A stretch of 64,000 bases of DNA from Prostheceraeus crozeri. Lineage: Eukaryota; Platyhelminthes; Polycladida; Euryleptidae. The notes beneath the pieces are model-generated. The model was not told the origin of the DNA, did no database searches, and worked only from the letters and a program-made list of their open reading frames with translations. The position numbers were made by a program, and so were the translations under genes. The stretch spans positions 496,001 to 560,000 of the forward strand of contig CAJQUW010000909.1 in NCBI GenBank assembly GCA_907163375.1. Direction: 5' to 3'. Numbering within the stretch: position 1 is the stretch's first letter; the number at the start of each line of letters is the position of its first letter. Below are positions 1-11,603 of the stretch, one piece after another.

Positions 1-2695
1 CTATTCAGCAAGTCGTCTATTGAAAGGAAGAGTCTATTTTCTTGACCTCTCCTTGTTTTCAAAGGATTTTTCAAGTGTGGGATGGATTGAACTTCATTGA
101 AGATTAACTTTTTGGTCCATTAAACGAGCTGGTGGATTTAAGAGGACATGTGAGTAGAGACACATCCCAGGATGTGATCATGCAAGATCGGCACGTGACA
201 ACGGTCGATCACAATGATGGACTGATGGGTGATTCATTTTCACTGCTAATGGCGCACCGACAAATGCAAAATGGAGTTATTTTTGCTAAAATGTACTTTG
301 CTGTTTACGGGTACATTTATTACTTTGCCTTCTCCAAAAGACGTTGCTTCTTTACATTAGTAGCCACCCGTAATTTTTCCGTTGGCTTGCCAGACGATCG
401 GTGGAGCTAAAAATACACATACATGTAGATTGGAAGTGTTCAAATGAAAAATGATCGATTATAGAAAGAAAAATTCAGTTCGAGTTAATGTTAAAATACA
501 ACAAAATAGAGCAGAAAATTGATATATTTTCAATATAATGAGGATCACACGTTACAGGCTTAATCAATTCAAGTAAAAAATGAAATGACAAGTTCACACG
601 CAGGAAAATGCGATCTAAAATAACTTTTTAATAAGTTATATAGGGCAAACGTGCCGATAACGTATACAAGATTGTGGAATACTTCAGTTAACGTTCTACA
701 AATCTGGCTTGGAACCGGCAGGGTTTTTGACGGTCGGACCGACAGCCAGTATAGCCAAAACCGGCCGGTGCTAGGCCGGGTATCTGTAACCTACAGGATA
801 ATGCCGACAGCTGGTCAACTCAGACCGCTAGAAATCTTTCGATTTCTTGATCTCTAAATATCATACGATAGGTGTACCGGTACTCCGGATAAACAATAGT
901 TCCTAATGAAGCGCACTGATGCTGGTTTTTATCAATTTCTATCAAATCTTCAATCAAGTCATCAGACAATAATCATATTTTGATAATACATTTTGTACGC
1001 ACTTGGTATATGGACAATTAAGCAGCAATGCGCGTAATAGCTTATTCAAGATATGGAATAGTTTTGCGATGGATAGGTTAGGGAATACGTAATTCTTACA
1101 AAACTTGTTATGCTAGAATATACGATTGTAGAAACTTCACTTGAGACAAAGTAGGGTTTGATCAAATAGATAATACGTGTAAGTTTATGATAAATCTAAT
1201 GAATATTGCTGTGAGCATTCTAATCGATTTTGAGTTGTGACGCTGTCGGAGAACCATTTCGCAATCACAATGATCGCAACAACTTATTCTATGAGCTGTT
1301 CGGAACATTTCTTTGTCGCATTTTGTTATGCTAATAATGGAGAGCAACATTCAAACACAGAAAGAATGAGACATTGATAAACTTGCTTGAGGGATTGTGC
1401 AATTAGTCGAGGAAAGACCTGAGGATTCGTAAAGCCTACATAGCCGCGGACGCGGTGAAGCCAGTTCATTTACTTGCTCAATGTGCTTTTTCTATTTCAA
1501 ATCGGGTTTAAAGCTAGCTCCGAGGATCTCAAATGCACTAACTCGATTGTCGTTGGGACATTCGGAGGAACAGAATCTTTGGTCTTCGGAATCCATAGAA
1601 GCTTGACTATCTCTGAGTGATATTAGGGGAATGAACACCTAATTGAAAATAATGTGTCTCATCACTGGACCTTAGAGTTTTCCAGAGGCGGCTGGAAGTT
1701 GGTTACTCAAGGAACTTTTTGGGTTCTGTTGCATCAGTGGTCACGATGCCATTGAACAATACTAAGCGGGAAGCTATTCCTCATCCAAGAGTCAAGGTAT
1801 TGGCCTGATTGATCGAAGGATCGGCTGAAATCAAGGCAATGACAAAGGTGGAAATTCTGTCACTTTTGGGGCATAGGTAGATTGTGATAATGATTAAAAA
1901 GGAAAATCTAATTTCCTTTATTGTAAACTTAAAGCAGAAAGCATTGAATGTATTCTTGCGACTGAGCACGAACTAGTTTTTCACGATTTCAGAATGAAAT
2001 CTTTTCGCAATCTCAAAACTGCATTTACTTTGTTTAGTTAGTAAATTAATTATTACATTTAGATAAGTTAAATGAAATAACGGTGGATCAAAATACCACT
2101 CAATAGATTCGCCTCTTGTAGAATCCATCTGAAATATCAGCAAAACATCAGTGACTTATGCTGTATTGATATTTCTTCATTTTCAAGTACCATTTCAATG
2201 GTCTCATGTGGTGAATCATAGTCCATCAAGTATCTTAACCACATCCATTGACAAAAAAAATTGCGACATATCCGCGTAGATTACTCAGCTTGCTGACAAT
2301 TTAAAATAAACTGACAGATAGAAGACGCTCTCATTGAAAATTCATGTCACTGATGTAGGCGCCCCTTGTATTCTTTTAATTATACAAATGCTGATAGTCT
2401 TCATCGCTGCTATAACTCCACCATAATCGCAATATCATAAAGTAGCGGTGATTTGATTATTGAAGAAAATCTAATAACCTAGTCCAGTATCTACTTTCTT
2501 CACACCGTCAGTAAGCGTGTTAGATACCGGTTTCCACATTTCTTTCATACGAGAAATAGAATAAGACCAGAAATAACTTACTAATGGATCATAAACAAGC
2601 TGAGTAGCAAGCACTCGAATTAATTCTGACTCCTGTGGCTAATTATTTTCACGCCCACCACAAAATGTTCATACTTGACGGTTTTTTATTTTCAG
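1..2695. other. no gene recognised; presumed intron or upstream DNA of the 2.7-kb exon
   Basis: AT-rich sequence with only short, unconvincing open frames. A small GC-richer patch lies at about 700-820, with a short palindrome cggtcggaccg near 732. I found no exon with good splice sites here; it may be intron of the gene that ends at 2893. Confidence 0.4.
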
Positions 2696-2893
2696 GTTGA
2701 CAACCCGGCGTTCCATCTGACCAAGAACGGCGATAGCATACGTCCGAATAAGGATTATCGTATCGTGGTAGGTTACGATGGAAATGGTACTGGAGGTCCT
2801 GTTATGGGCAAACTTATCGTGTCCTGTGCTCGATCTGCCGGACAACCAGGACAACTTCAATGGATTTACTATCTCCGAGGTACCTCGCAATAA
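2696..2893 (+). CDS. terminal exon of a probable ciliary ASH-domain (CFAP47-like) protein
   Basis: A 198-nt open exon follows a strong acceptor (tttttattttcag, ending at 2695) and runs in phase 0 to a TAA at 2891-2893, giving 65 residues. Seen: an N-terminal NPAF, a lysine/arginine-rich turn, YRIVVGYD, then GKLIVSC and, at the end, WIYYLRG. This beta-sandwich pattern, ending in WIYYL-G, is like the last immunoglobulin-like (ASH/MSP-type) repeat of CFAP47-type axonemal proteins; CFAP47 sits in the central-pair apparatus of motile cilia. The identification is from motif memory and is tentative. Upstream exons are not in the readable part of the window and presumably lie to the left. A canonical AATAAA follows 74 nt after the stop, which supports a 3'-terminal exon. 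Alternatives: Hydin or another ASH-domain ciliary protein. Confidence 0.45.
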   Translation, partial: VDNPAFHLTKNGDSIRPNKDYRIVVGYDGNGTGGPVMGKLIVSCARSAGQPGQLQWIYYLRGTSQ

Positions 2894-2966
2894 TTCAAGA
2901 AACTGAACAATTCTAGAACTGTGATATTCTTGTGTGATTTCCCTTCCAAACATATCTTATTGAGCC

Positions 2967-2972
2967 AATAAA
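2967..2972 (+). terminator. poly(A) signal AATAAA of the 2.7-kb exon
   Basis: AATAAA lies 74 nt after the stop codon at 2891-2893, in the right place and strand to end the transcript carrying that exon. Confidence 0.5.
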
Positions 2973-3362
2973 TTATCTTTCATATCACCTGCAGTTACTT
3001 TAATGATAATCTGATGAAGAACAGCAAATGTTTGCCACCGTACATTGATATCTAAAAGGAAGTAACAGAACTTGATGGGGACAAATTAACACAGGGTGTT
3101 CAAGCTCTTGCCGAGTTTTTCTTGGTTTTATTCTTCAGCTTCTGTGTTGCATGTGATTAAATCATGTAGATTGCAAGTAAGTTGGGATCTGAAAGTCCAT
3201 TAGATGATTAAGAACATTGTCGTTCAGCTATAGTAACCTCATTTGATAATCAATAATTTGAAATATTAGGACTCTACGAAAGATAAAATCGCAAACACAT
3301 TGTCCGAAGACCGCCAGCAAGTCTGTCGGTTTAAGTTTGATAGAAAATGCCTTAGCCAATTG

Positions 3363-4073
3363 TCATGTTTTAAGATTTGGAAAAACCAAGCAGAAGTTTT
3401 GAACTTTTTTGATTTTTTTTAATTCTATCTATATTTTTCGGCTATTCATGTGCCATAGCCATTTTCAAGAAAACTGACATGTATACAAAAGAAATTAACA
3501 TCAATGCAAGCAAGTTGTAACATTTGTTTTGGCAAGTGGGCACCCTAAATAGCATAGTATCCCATAGAAGTCAAGTTATCCGTAGATAGATGATGGAAAA
3601 GATATGCAGCCGCACAATATTTTGTTAGACCCCACCCAACCTCCGATATCTACATGTATAATCTGGGGATGCCAATGTCTTCACGACTAAGGAAGGATTC
3701 ACATGAATAAAAAGTCCTTCAACCCTTCACACTCGATGCGACTGTTAATCGTCGGTTTGTGCCTGCGAATAAGCATCGCTTCCTTGAGTCGCAAGTTAGG
3801 TTCGTCCTCCGCTGTATTTAAGATGTTGATCTCAAAAGACTCACATTTACATGTGCCTTTATGCCTATAGACAGATGATTGCTTGACTTCTATGGGATAT
3901 TGCCAAAACAAATTTTTAAACTTGCTTGCATTGATGTTAATTTCTTTTGTATACATGTCAGTTTTCTTGAAAATGGCTATGGCACATGAATAGCCGAAAC
4001 ATATAGATAGAATTTAAAAAATCAAATGAGTTCAAAACTTCTGCTTGGCTTTTCCAAATCTTGAAACATGTCT
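3363..4073 (-). mobile_element. Penelope-like element fossil with inverted arms
   Basis: The sequence at 3862-4073 is repeated in inverted orientation at about 3363-3597, giving imperfect arms of some 210-235 nt around a middle of about 260 nt. The - strand of the right arm and middle (3699-3956) encodes the C-terminal part of a GIY-YIG endonuclease of the kind fused to Penelope-like reverse transcriptases: a conserved L-KEAMLIRRHKPTIN block. Penelope-like elements commonly carry inverted or direct terminal repeats. The copy is a broken, 5'-truncated fossil; its reverse transcriptase is not present. Confidence 0.6.
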
Positions 4074-7000
4074 GTTTACCCAGGAATTTAACCAGAGATT
4101 CTGCAATTATTCGAATCACTATTACATTGCATCAGTCGCCTTCCAATTGCTGTACGCTAAATTTTGAACATTCAGGAAGTCATTATCTAATTTACCAACC
4201 TCTGTGATCTATGTCTCAATGGTGTCGGTGTTCACTATGAACAATGTCTAACGCGATAGTTTAGGTCCTAGTCACGCAGACTATATTTGTGTGCGAAAAA
4301 TGTAACTCATTTCGCGCGTGTCACACGTAGCTATCCAACTCTGAAACCTACATGTAAATATATGCCTACTGCTGTGAAATATTTCAGTGTCATGATCAGC
4401 ATCCTTTTCGAATGCTACTCAATATATTTCTACTATATTTCTGTCTAACTTAAATTCTCGACATTGTTTCGACTCCAAGTTGGAATGCACGTGTATTACA
4501 TGAATGTTGCATAATACGAATATAGCTCGAATTTGGGGTCAATGTATCGATATTGGTTTTACACTACCATGGCTTTACTATTTCAAATATGGGTGGAAAA
4601 GGCGTAGTGAAACAAAAGTGAAACACAAAATGCTGACCCTCATGGGGCATCACTTTGGCGATGTAATTAGAGCCTAATGCTGAGTTGTTCTTCTTCCTAA
4701 ATGCATTCACTCTGTGATGCCAACTGACCAATATTTTTTTCGGTGCAGGAATGATCATGAAAAAAGTTGCTGCACGCAGTTGCCAAGTTGTCAATATAAG
4801 TTGCTGTCCGCCAGAGTTCTGTTGTAAATGTTGTTGACCTCACAATCAAATTCATCGTCTGCGGCGGCTGCCAAAGAAGTTTTGTGATTAAATTGCTGAA
4901 TTCTGAGGACATTGTATGCGCAGGCGAACTGGCACTCTGAAATCTTCATGATGAGGCCTATATATAAATTTGTGGTTTTCTAAAACCAATGGAAAAGTCA
5001 TTCAATCAGATCATCATAGAGTTATTATTATTATAGCGCTATATATCCTTAACTATACATGTACATGATATTATATATATATATAATTATATAATTTATG
5101 TATTTAAAATCATTTGTTTTTGAAAAATTCACAGAACTTTTTGTGATGCTGAATAGCGAGGCATGTTGATCCTCAAAGCGGTAGAGATAATTGATATTTC
5201 TTGAATTCATTGAAGCATGTCTACTTATATTCAAGAGACTGGTGCACATGATTTATACAATTGCCTGCATCATACTTCATTTTCGAATATGCCTACTGTC
5301 ATCAACATTGCAAACATGACTTCAACGACGGTTGCTGAATTCAATATTGATTCGTATGATACCAATTACGTTGATGCAGTTTGGCTTTGATGTCATAATT
5401 TACGTCAAAAACGAAACGGATCACAAGGCAATCACAAAGCATATAAATATGATTGAGTTGTGTCAAAATAACATCAATGATTTAGTTGACTTTTCATACC
5501 CGGCGCAGGGGGTACTTCGCTTTTCCTAGGGTGAGAGATCAGTGAGTTCATGAATATTTTACAGAGATGGAAAACAGAGTATGGTTTGTCATTCATCAAT
5601 GAAAGGAAGATGTCAAGTCGAAGAAGATATATTTATAGTTCTTCTTTCATTATTTTGAAACCTTTTTGAAAATGTCACAGAGAATTTATAATTTCTAGAA
5701 ATAATGTCAATATTCGAGGTTTTATGGAATAAAGACGAATAAAAACAGAACATAAACCAAAAATGAGAAATTGTCCGTCTGACGAGAGATGAGACTATTC
5801 ATACAAAAGTAATTAAACATCCATCCTGCAACATATTAGGGTGCGGCGATTGAAGTCGATCGTAACTAGAAGCGACAAGGAAAATTGAAGTTGATGGAAA
5901 TTATGAAAAACCCGAAAATAGGAAAGCACTTTTAATAATACGGCAATCAAGGTAGATAGATGGACTTTCGTCTGTAATTGACTGTTTGTCCTTTTGTGGC
6001 TTGGAAATATTCGAAGAGACACGGAAGCGGAGGAATGCAGTGTGTTGTGCATCCATTGTAGGTGCGGTATTTACGTGGTCATCGGAAGCGTAGATGGAAG
6101 CAAACAAGCTAGCGTGAGTGTTACAGCCAGTCAGCTCATCAAAATCGAAGCGAGTTTAGACTTATGAAATCAGATTCAATTGACACAATAATTGATCAGT
6201 TGAAATTGAATTATTTCAATCCGTCAATTTTTAAGTTATGAATTACATCAGCATATTCGGTAAATCAGATATCAGTGACTCTCAAACGTCTATTCGTGCA
6301 CATATATTAGACAGAAAGAATGCCAGAATCAAATATTTAAGCAAAAAGTAAAAAAAAATTGCGTTAAGACTGTTTCATGAGTAATTGCACAAAATATTAT
6401 CACAATTTCAAACGTGATTTTCTCAGCTAAATTTCGATAGGCTTCATATCAATTGAAACCCCAATTTCTAGAAATCTATTTGACATGCACATGTAATTCA
6501 GTTTCATGTTGTAGTCAGTAGACCCACAAAATAGGTGTGAAGGTTTTCATTGATGTAGGAATTCATTGTGAAGATGATAGTTATTTCAAACAAAAATTAA
6601 CAGACAGCATCATCTATCCATAAGTTTCCTCAAAATGTATGAATTTAAAATTGGTTGCATAAACGGCACACAAATAGTGTGGCAACCTACAACACCAGCA
6701 AAATTAACCATCAAATTATTGCACAAAAGCATCTGACACCTGTACGAATTGAAAAAGAAATTCAATTTCGATATAACGGATACCAACCATGCATAGAATG
6801 TAGTTATTTAACTTCAGATCATTATTCGACAGCTAATGGTCTTCGGCAGACCGTATATTTTATGTCCGGTCAGTTGTGGTCAGTAGACTTAAAAAACGAA
6901 TCATTTGGGTCCTTACGTTAGGTTGCCATTTAAATTGTCCAGTGGATATGCACCCGAGGTACTCATCCCCAAATTTAAAACAACACAGTAACATTCCATA

Positions 7001-7109
7001 AAATCTCTATATGCATTTCAGCTTTCCGGCAAGCATTCACTAATGTGTGGTAGATACTGAGCGCAAGGTTTTCAATCCCGGGATTATCGCAATTTTACGA
7101 GATTCTGAA
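4074..7109. other. no gene recognised
   Basis: About 3 kb of AT-rich sequence. Short open frames occur on both strands but none has a recognisable motif, paired splice sites or a repeat partner in the window. A short (TA)n-like stretch lies at 5070-5100. Confidence 0.5.
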
Positions 7110-7929
7110 TCCCGGTGACTCAAAAAAGTTTCTGTATGTAGTGAAAATTTTTATATGAAAAGATTCAGATTTTTGAGGAGATTACGTTCCCGTGGTCCAA
7201 AAAAAATGTTTGAGCATTTTTTAAAAGGCTAAATTTTGCAAATTTATATACTACTGAGATGACGCTTCTATATAAGTAGTATGAAACAAGTTGGCTATCA
7301 AAAGGTATGAGTATTTGCTAGTAAGCATCCTAACTAAGCGGAAATCAAGCTGATTATCAAGGAAACTTAATGAGCGGCATTGTAATGGAAGTCTTCATGA
7401 AAAAAAATCGGGATATTATTCGTACTTTCCTGGCTGAAATTTCAAGTTTTTAAATTCAATTTTCATTGGTATGATTTTATGATTCACTAAATTCATATTT
7501 CATTTCCTGAATCTGAATAGTGATGTGGACCCATTTACACCTTTCAAAGTTAATTGAAATCATTGTCTTTGATTATGTGATTTTGCTCTGCCAGTGGTAG
7601 GTTGCCTGTGATATGATCACGCTTAAAAAAATACTCTTGAGGTTGAGCATGAAAGTAATAGGAACCCAGCGAATTGCTTATTTAACAAACATTAAATCTC
7701 CAAGGCTGTCATGACACTGAGAATCTGTGAAATACCATCATTCTTTCTGCATTACTATCATGATCACTCAATTCCGTAGAAATTTCTTCAAAACTGCAAA
7801 AATTTGCATATCTCACATTTGGTAACAATTACCAACTACACCCCCCCTTGAGTTCATTTAATAAAATCGAAAGTGTATACACATTGGGGATTTGATAAAT
7901 GAAGAGTTACCACCCTACCTAATATACCT
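7110..7929 (+). repeat. dispersed repeat family A, copy 1 (non-autonomous DNA transposon-like)
   Basis: This ~0.8-kb stretch matches, in inverted orientation, 41843-42648. Matching blocks include the segment with gttcccgtggtccaaaaaa near 7190, the block around 7500-7640 and the end gagttaccaccctacctaat near 7904-7925. In the better-kept second copy the two ends are imperfect inverted repeats of each other (TAGGTAGAGTGGTAACTC against TAGATAGAGTGTTGGCTC). It has no open reading frame of note, so it is best read as a non-autonomous DNA transposon. Confidence 0.6.
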
Positions 7930-7957
7930 ATTCTATGCTAGAAACACAATTTAAATA

Positions 7958-8164
7958 CTGAGTTGCATCCTCAGTTGAAAAATGGGAACAGACTTGAGTC
8001 GTCAGCAGGCTTAGTTCTTATCTCTGAACATCGACTTCAACTTTAAATAGGGAGTTACGTCGATGTTGAGAGATGTGAGACAAGCCTGCTGATGACTCCT
8101 GATATTGGATGAATTGACAGCTATTCAAGTCTGTTCCCATTTTTCAACTGAGGATGCAACTCAG
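7958..8164. mobile_element. fold-back MITE with TA target duplication
   Basis: A 207-bp near-palindrome: the left arm (starting CTGAGTTGCATCCTCAGTTG) is repeated inverted at the right end with very few differences over more than 50 bp, and the centre is also partly self-complementary. It is flanked on both sides by TA (7956-7957 and 8165-8166), the target duplication of Tc1/mariner-type elements. No coding capacity. Confidence 0.8.
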
Positions 8165-8343
8165 TAATTAATCATTCTATTTAAACATACTCAGATATGG
8201 CAACCCTCCTTATGTCAACTGTCACAACATTTGGCCAATTTTCGCTCAATATAGCTACACGCATGTATTACATACTACTGTCAAATAACTTTTTTCTGTA
8301 GTACCAGTCGTGAATATTTCTTTTTTATGGTGTGACATGTAAC

Positions 8344-8492
8344 TAAATTATATTTAGTGTGAATTTTATGCTGTATGTCGTCGTTTCTTCTTGTCAGGCA
8401 ACATTACCAGGAAGCTAAGTTAGCTCTACTTTATGAACCAAGTTGATAAGCATCAATTCATTCAAATGATATCTTTCGTGCAATTATGTTGA

Positions 8493-8555
<63 letters not shown>

Positions 8556-9010
8556 AACATAACTATTTTTGCGTTCATGAATTATAATGTGTTTTCATTT
8601 CGTATTGATAATATGCTTAATTTCAAAATTACATCATGCATAATTGTTGATGTTTGAATACTTCTTGATTATTTATGAAATGCCTTAGACTTACTTGTAT
8701 TAAAATCGAATTCAGTATTGAAAGTATGACTCTCGAATGTCACTATCTCACTACTTACAAAACAGTAGTAACATTTTGGTGTGATCTTTATTGACAAAAG
8801 GCCTTACTTATGTCAAGATACATTGGACATGATTTATACTTTCTTTTAACATTGTGCTGGTATGGCTTTAGTATGCAACGCATACCACATTTGAAATAAC
8901 ATACGAAAAGCATACAAATACATACCAAGATGATACAGAAATATACCAAAAAATTATTTTGGTATGCATCCTTCGTATGTGATTGGTATTGAGCGATTTA
9001 CAGGGTAGTT
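8344..9010 (+). repeat. dispersed repeat family C, copy 1
   Basis: Aligns in the same orientation with 44215-44730: shared blocks include the atcaaacataactatttttgc region after the AT microsatellite, tattaaaatcgaattcagta near 8698, caaaacagtagtaa near 8758 and the end with ttggtatgcat...cgtatgtg...gcgatttaca near 8960-9001. The right end contains a hairpin built on CATACGAA/TTCGTATG. Non-coding; family unknown. Confidence 0.6.
8496..8553. repeat. (AT)n microsatellite
   Basis: About 57 nt of uninterrupted AT dinucleotides inside family C copy 1. The other copy of the family has only tatatatc at this place. Confidence 0.95.
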
Positions 9011-9605
9011 TTAAATCTTAGATCCCTGTTTGTGGTACAATGAAGAAAGATATGTATATTTATGAAGAAGGCAGAAAACATGTCACTTCAGCACAATTAT
9101 TTTGATATGCAACTCATTCTCATCTGATAGCACACTTTTGACTTTTAGTGAATGTCTGGGTCACTGCAGTCCACTTGTTATTTTTACCAGCATGCTCATT
9201 CAAACATTAAAACATGTTAAACATTTAAACATTGAAGTATCTGCAGTCTTTGAACTCGTCAAACGAACATTTATGTAAATTTTGTTCATGTCTACTTTGA
9301 GATTCACATGACTGATAAATGTCGGAAAAGATCCAAAACCATGATTAAGATCATTATGAATAGCATTAGATCATCAATCATTCAGATTTGATTAATGTCA
9401 CACCGATAAATCGAAGAGAAATAGATGTTATCGAAGTTTTTCAATGAGTGACAAATGATAGCAACCAAATTCCTCGCGTACTTTAGAGGTCAGCTCTGTA
9501 TATAACTTGATGCAGGTCCACTGATTGGCAATAATTCTTTCCGATCGACAAGAGTATTGACCCATTCTTGACGTCTCTGGATATAGCACTTCTGTTTTCT
9601 CTAAA
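9011..9605. other. upstream region of the SLC46-like gene
   Basis: No gene or repeat recognised. It should hold the promoter of the transporter starting at 9606, but I see no convincing TATA box at a useful distance. Confidence 0.4.
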
Positions 9606-10713
9606 ATGGAGGATATCAGCTCAAAGAAGGAGGATGTTGAACCTGAAGAAGAATACATAAAACCGCCTCGCATTCTCATTATTGAACCAATTTTTATACT
9701 TTTCTGTTTTTCCGGAGTTTTGCAAATGCCAATGGTCGGTCAGTATACATACTACGCAGTTGGTGTGCATTATAACCTCACGCCATCAATCGGTCAGTCA
9801 GCATTTCAATGTTCTGCAAATGCATCCTCTGGAAGTGAAAAACAGACTGTCGATCAGCTTCAACAAATGACGACAACGTGGAACCTTTACATGAATTTGG
9901 CCGAAAATGTTCCGAGTCTTTTGCTTACACCAGTCTACTCGTCTATGTCTGATAAATATGGTCGAAAAATTCCACTTCTGATTTGCTCGACCTTTGGTTT
10001 GTTGCGCGCAGTGGTCCTTTTTTTGGTGATGCTTTTCACTTGGCCTATGGAAGTCTTACTTTTTTCCAGTCTTCTGTATGGATTGGGAGGAGGAATTGGA
10101 GGACTATTTGCTGTTTCATATAGTTACCTGGCAGATATTACAGCTCCAGATCAGCGTGCTTTTCGATTTACAATTATAGATTTTCTCTATGGAGCTGGTG
10201 TTGCTATCATGGTTTCAGTGGAAGGAGTATGGTTGAAACATCAGTTTTACACATGGCCTGAAGGCTTTGTTGTAGTGTTTTCAGTTGTGCTTATTGCCTA
10301 CATTTTTTTCTTTGTTCCAGATTTGCAGCGTAAAAAACGCAAAGAGCATCCTCAGAAGTCAGTTGCTCAGCAGTTTGCAAGCGTTGCTAAAGTGTTCACA
10401 GCAAAAGGTCGTCCTACTCTTGCGATGGTCTTAATTATTCTTTCCCTCATTTGCTATAGCGTCCAGACTTTTACAACCGCAGTAGAGACAAATTATCAAC
10501 TTGGGTTTCCTTTTTGCTGGGATTCTGTGAATATTGGCCTTAATGTTGCAATTAAAGCAGCATCTTATAACATCGGTAGCTTGATCTGCGCTCTATTTTT
10601 CAACAAATTTTTGAAAATGGATCCTTTAGTGGCCGCTATTATTGGCATGATTACCAGCGGCGGTTCTCGAATAATGATCGGTCTTGCACAAAATACCGCT
10701 ATGTTGTTCGCAG
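9606..10713 (+). CDS. SLC46-like gene, exon 1
   Basis: Encodes residues 1-369 and one extra base; it ends at a consensus donor, cag|gtaagtg. This exon carries the first two-thirds of the transporter, including MFS motif A and the central loop. Confidence 0.9.
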
Positions 10714-11552
10714 GTAAGTGAAGATTGTTTTCTGGCAATTGCGTTTGTAGACAACTGAATATCCTCCTACATAGCCTCTCATTTTTCAGTTTTGAGATGA
10801 GCAAAACTGTTTCATGGAAACATTTGTTTCCCGATGCTTGAGTTATGAATAAGCTTAGAACAAGTACAAACCAGTTGTTGAGGTCAGATTGGGGACTAAG
10901 AAAATATGAACGTTTCAACAATCTGTTGAAATTGCAAAAATCAGTAGAATTTGCATTAAGTAATTTAGTATCTGCGCGGACGCTTATTAGCAAAAGTGAT
11001 GTAAGCAAACAAGAAGAAAATATTGCAAAATGATAATACTGAATCCCACGTGATAAAGAAACACAAAGATGCTACAAGTATTTAAGAGGGTCTTTAAGAG
11101 GGGGTTTCTTCGATTTTAGGAGGTGCTGGTTTACAATGCATGAATTATCTTCATGAATTTCATGTTTTTGCTCACTTCTTCTATAGACATATAATTTATA
11201 AGTCTTTCTGTAGAAGAAGTGAGCAAAATTTAGGTAGAGGTTCCACTCACTGGCACTATAAGTAAAGATATTTATTGTTTTTTACGTTTAAGTATAAGTT
11301 TATAACTATAACTTTTATAAAGAGGTTTATAAGTTGCAAATCCTCCTAGATTCTAGAATATCATTTCGCCAATACTTGCAGTTGACTCTCATACTTACCC
11401 TGTGCGTCTCTATGAAAAATCTAGTGAAGCTCTTAAAAACTAAACCAAAGCAGAAAACAAAACATTGTAACAAAACTTGAAAGTCCTGAAAAAATTCAAA
11501 GCAATAACAGCGCCATCCACAAATCTCTGAAAGATTGGCGACACCTCGCCAA

Positions 11553-11603
<51 letters not shown>

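Noticed and set aside
3363-4073. Hammerhead ribozyme in the Penelope-like terminal arms
   Set aside because: Such ribozymes are known from Penelope-like elements, but I saw no CTGATGA...GAAA core in either arm.
6655-6921. 88-codon open frame
   Set aside because: No recognisable domain, no splice sites and composition like the flanks.
10565-11008. 147-codon open frame on the - strand
   Set aside because: Overlaps SLC46 exon 1 and intron 1 in antisense, low complexity, no motif.
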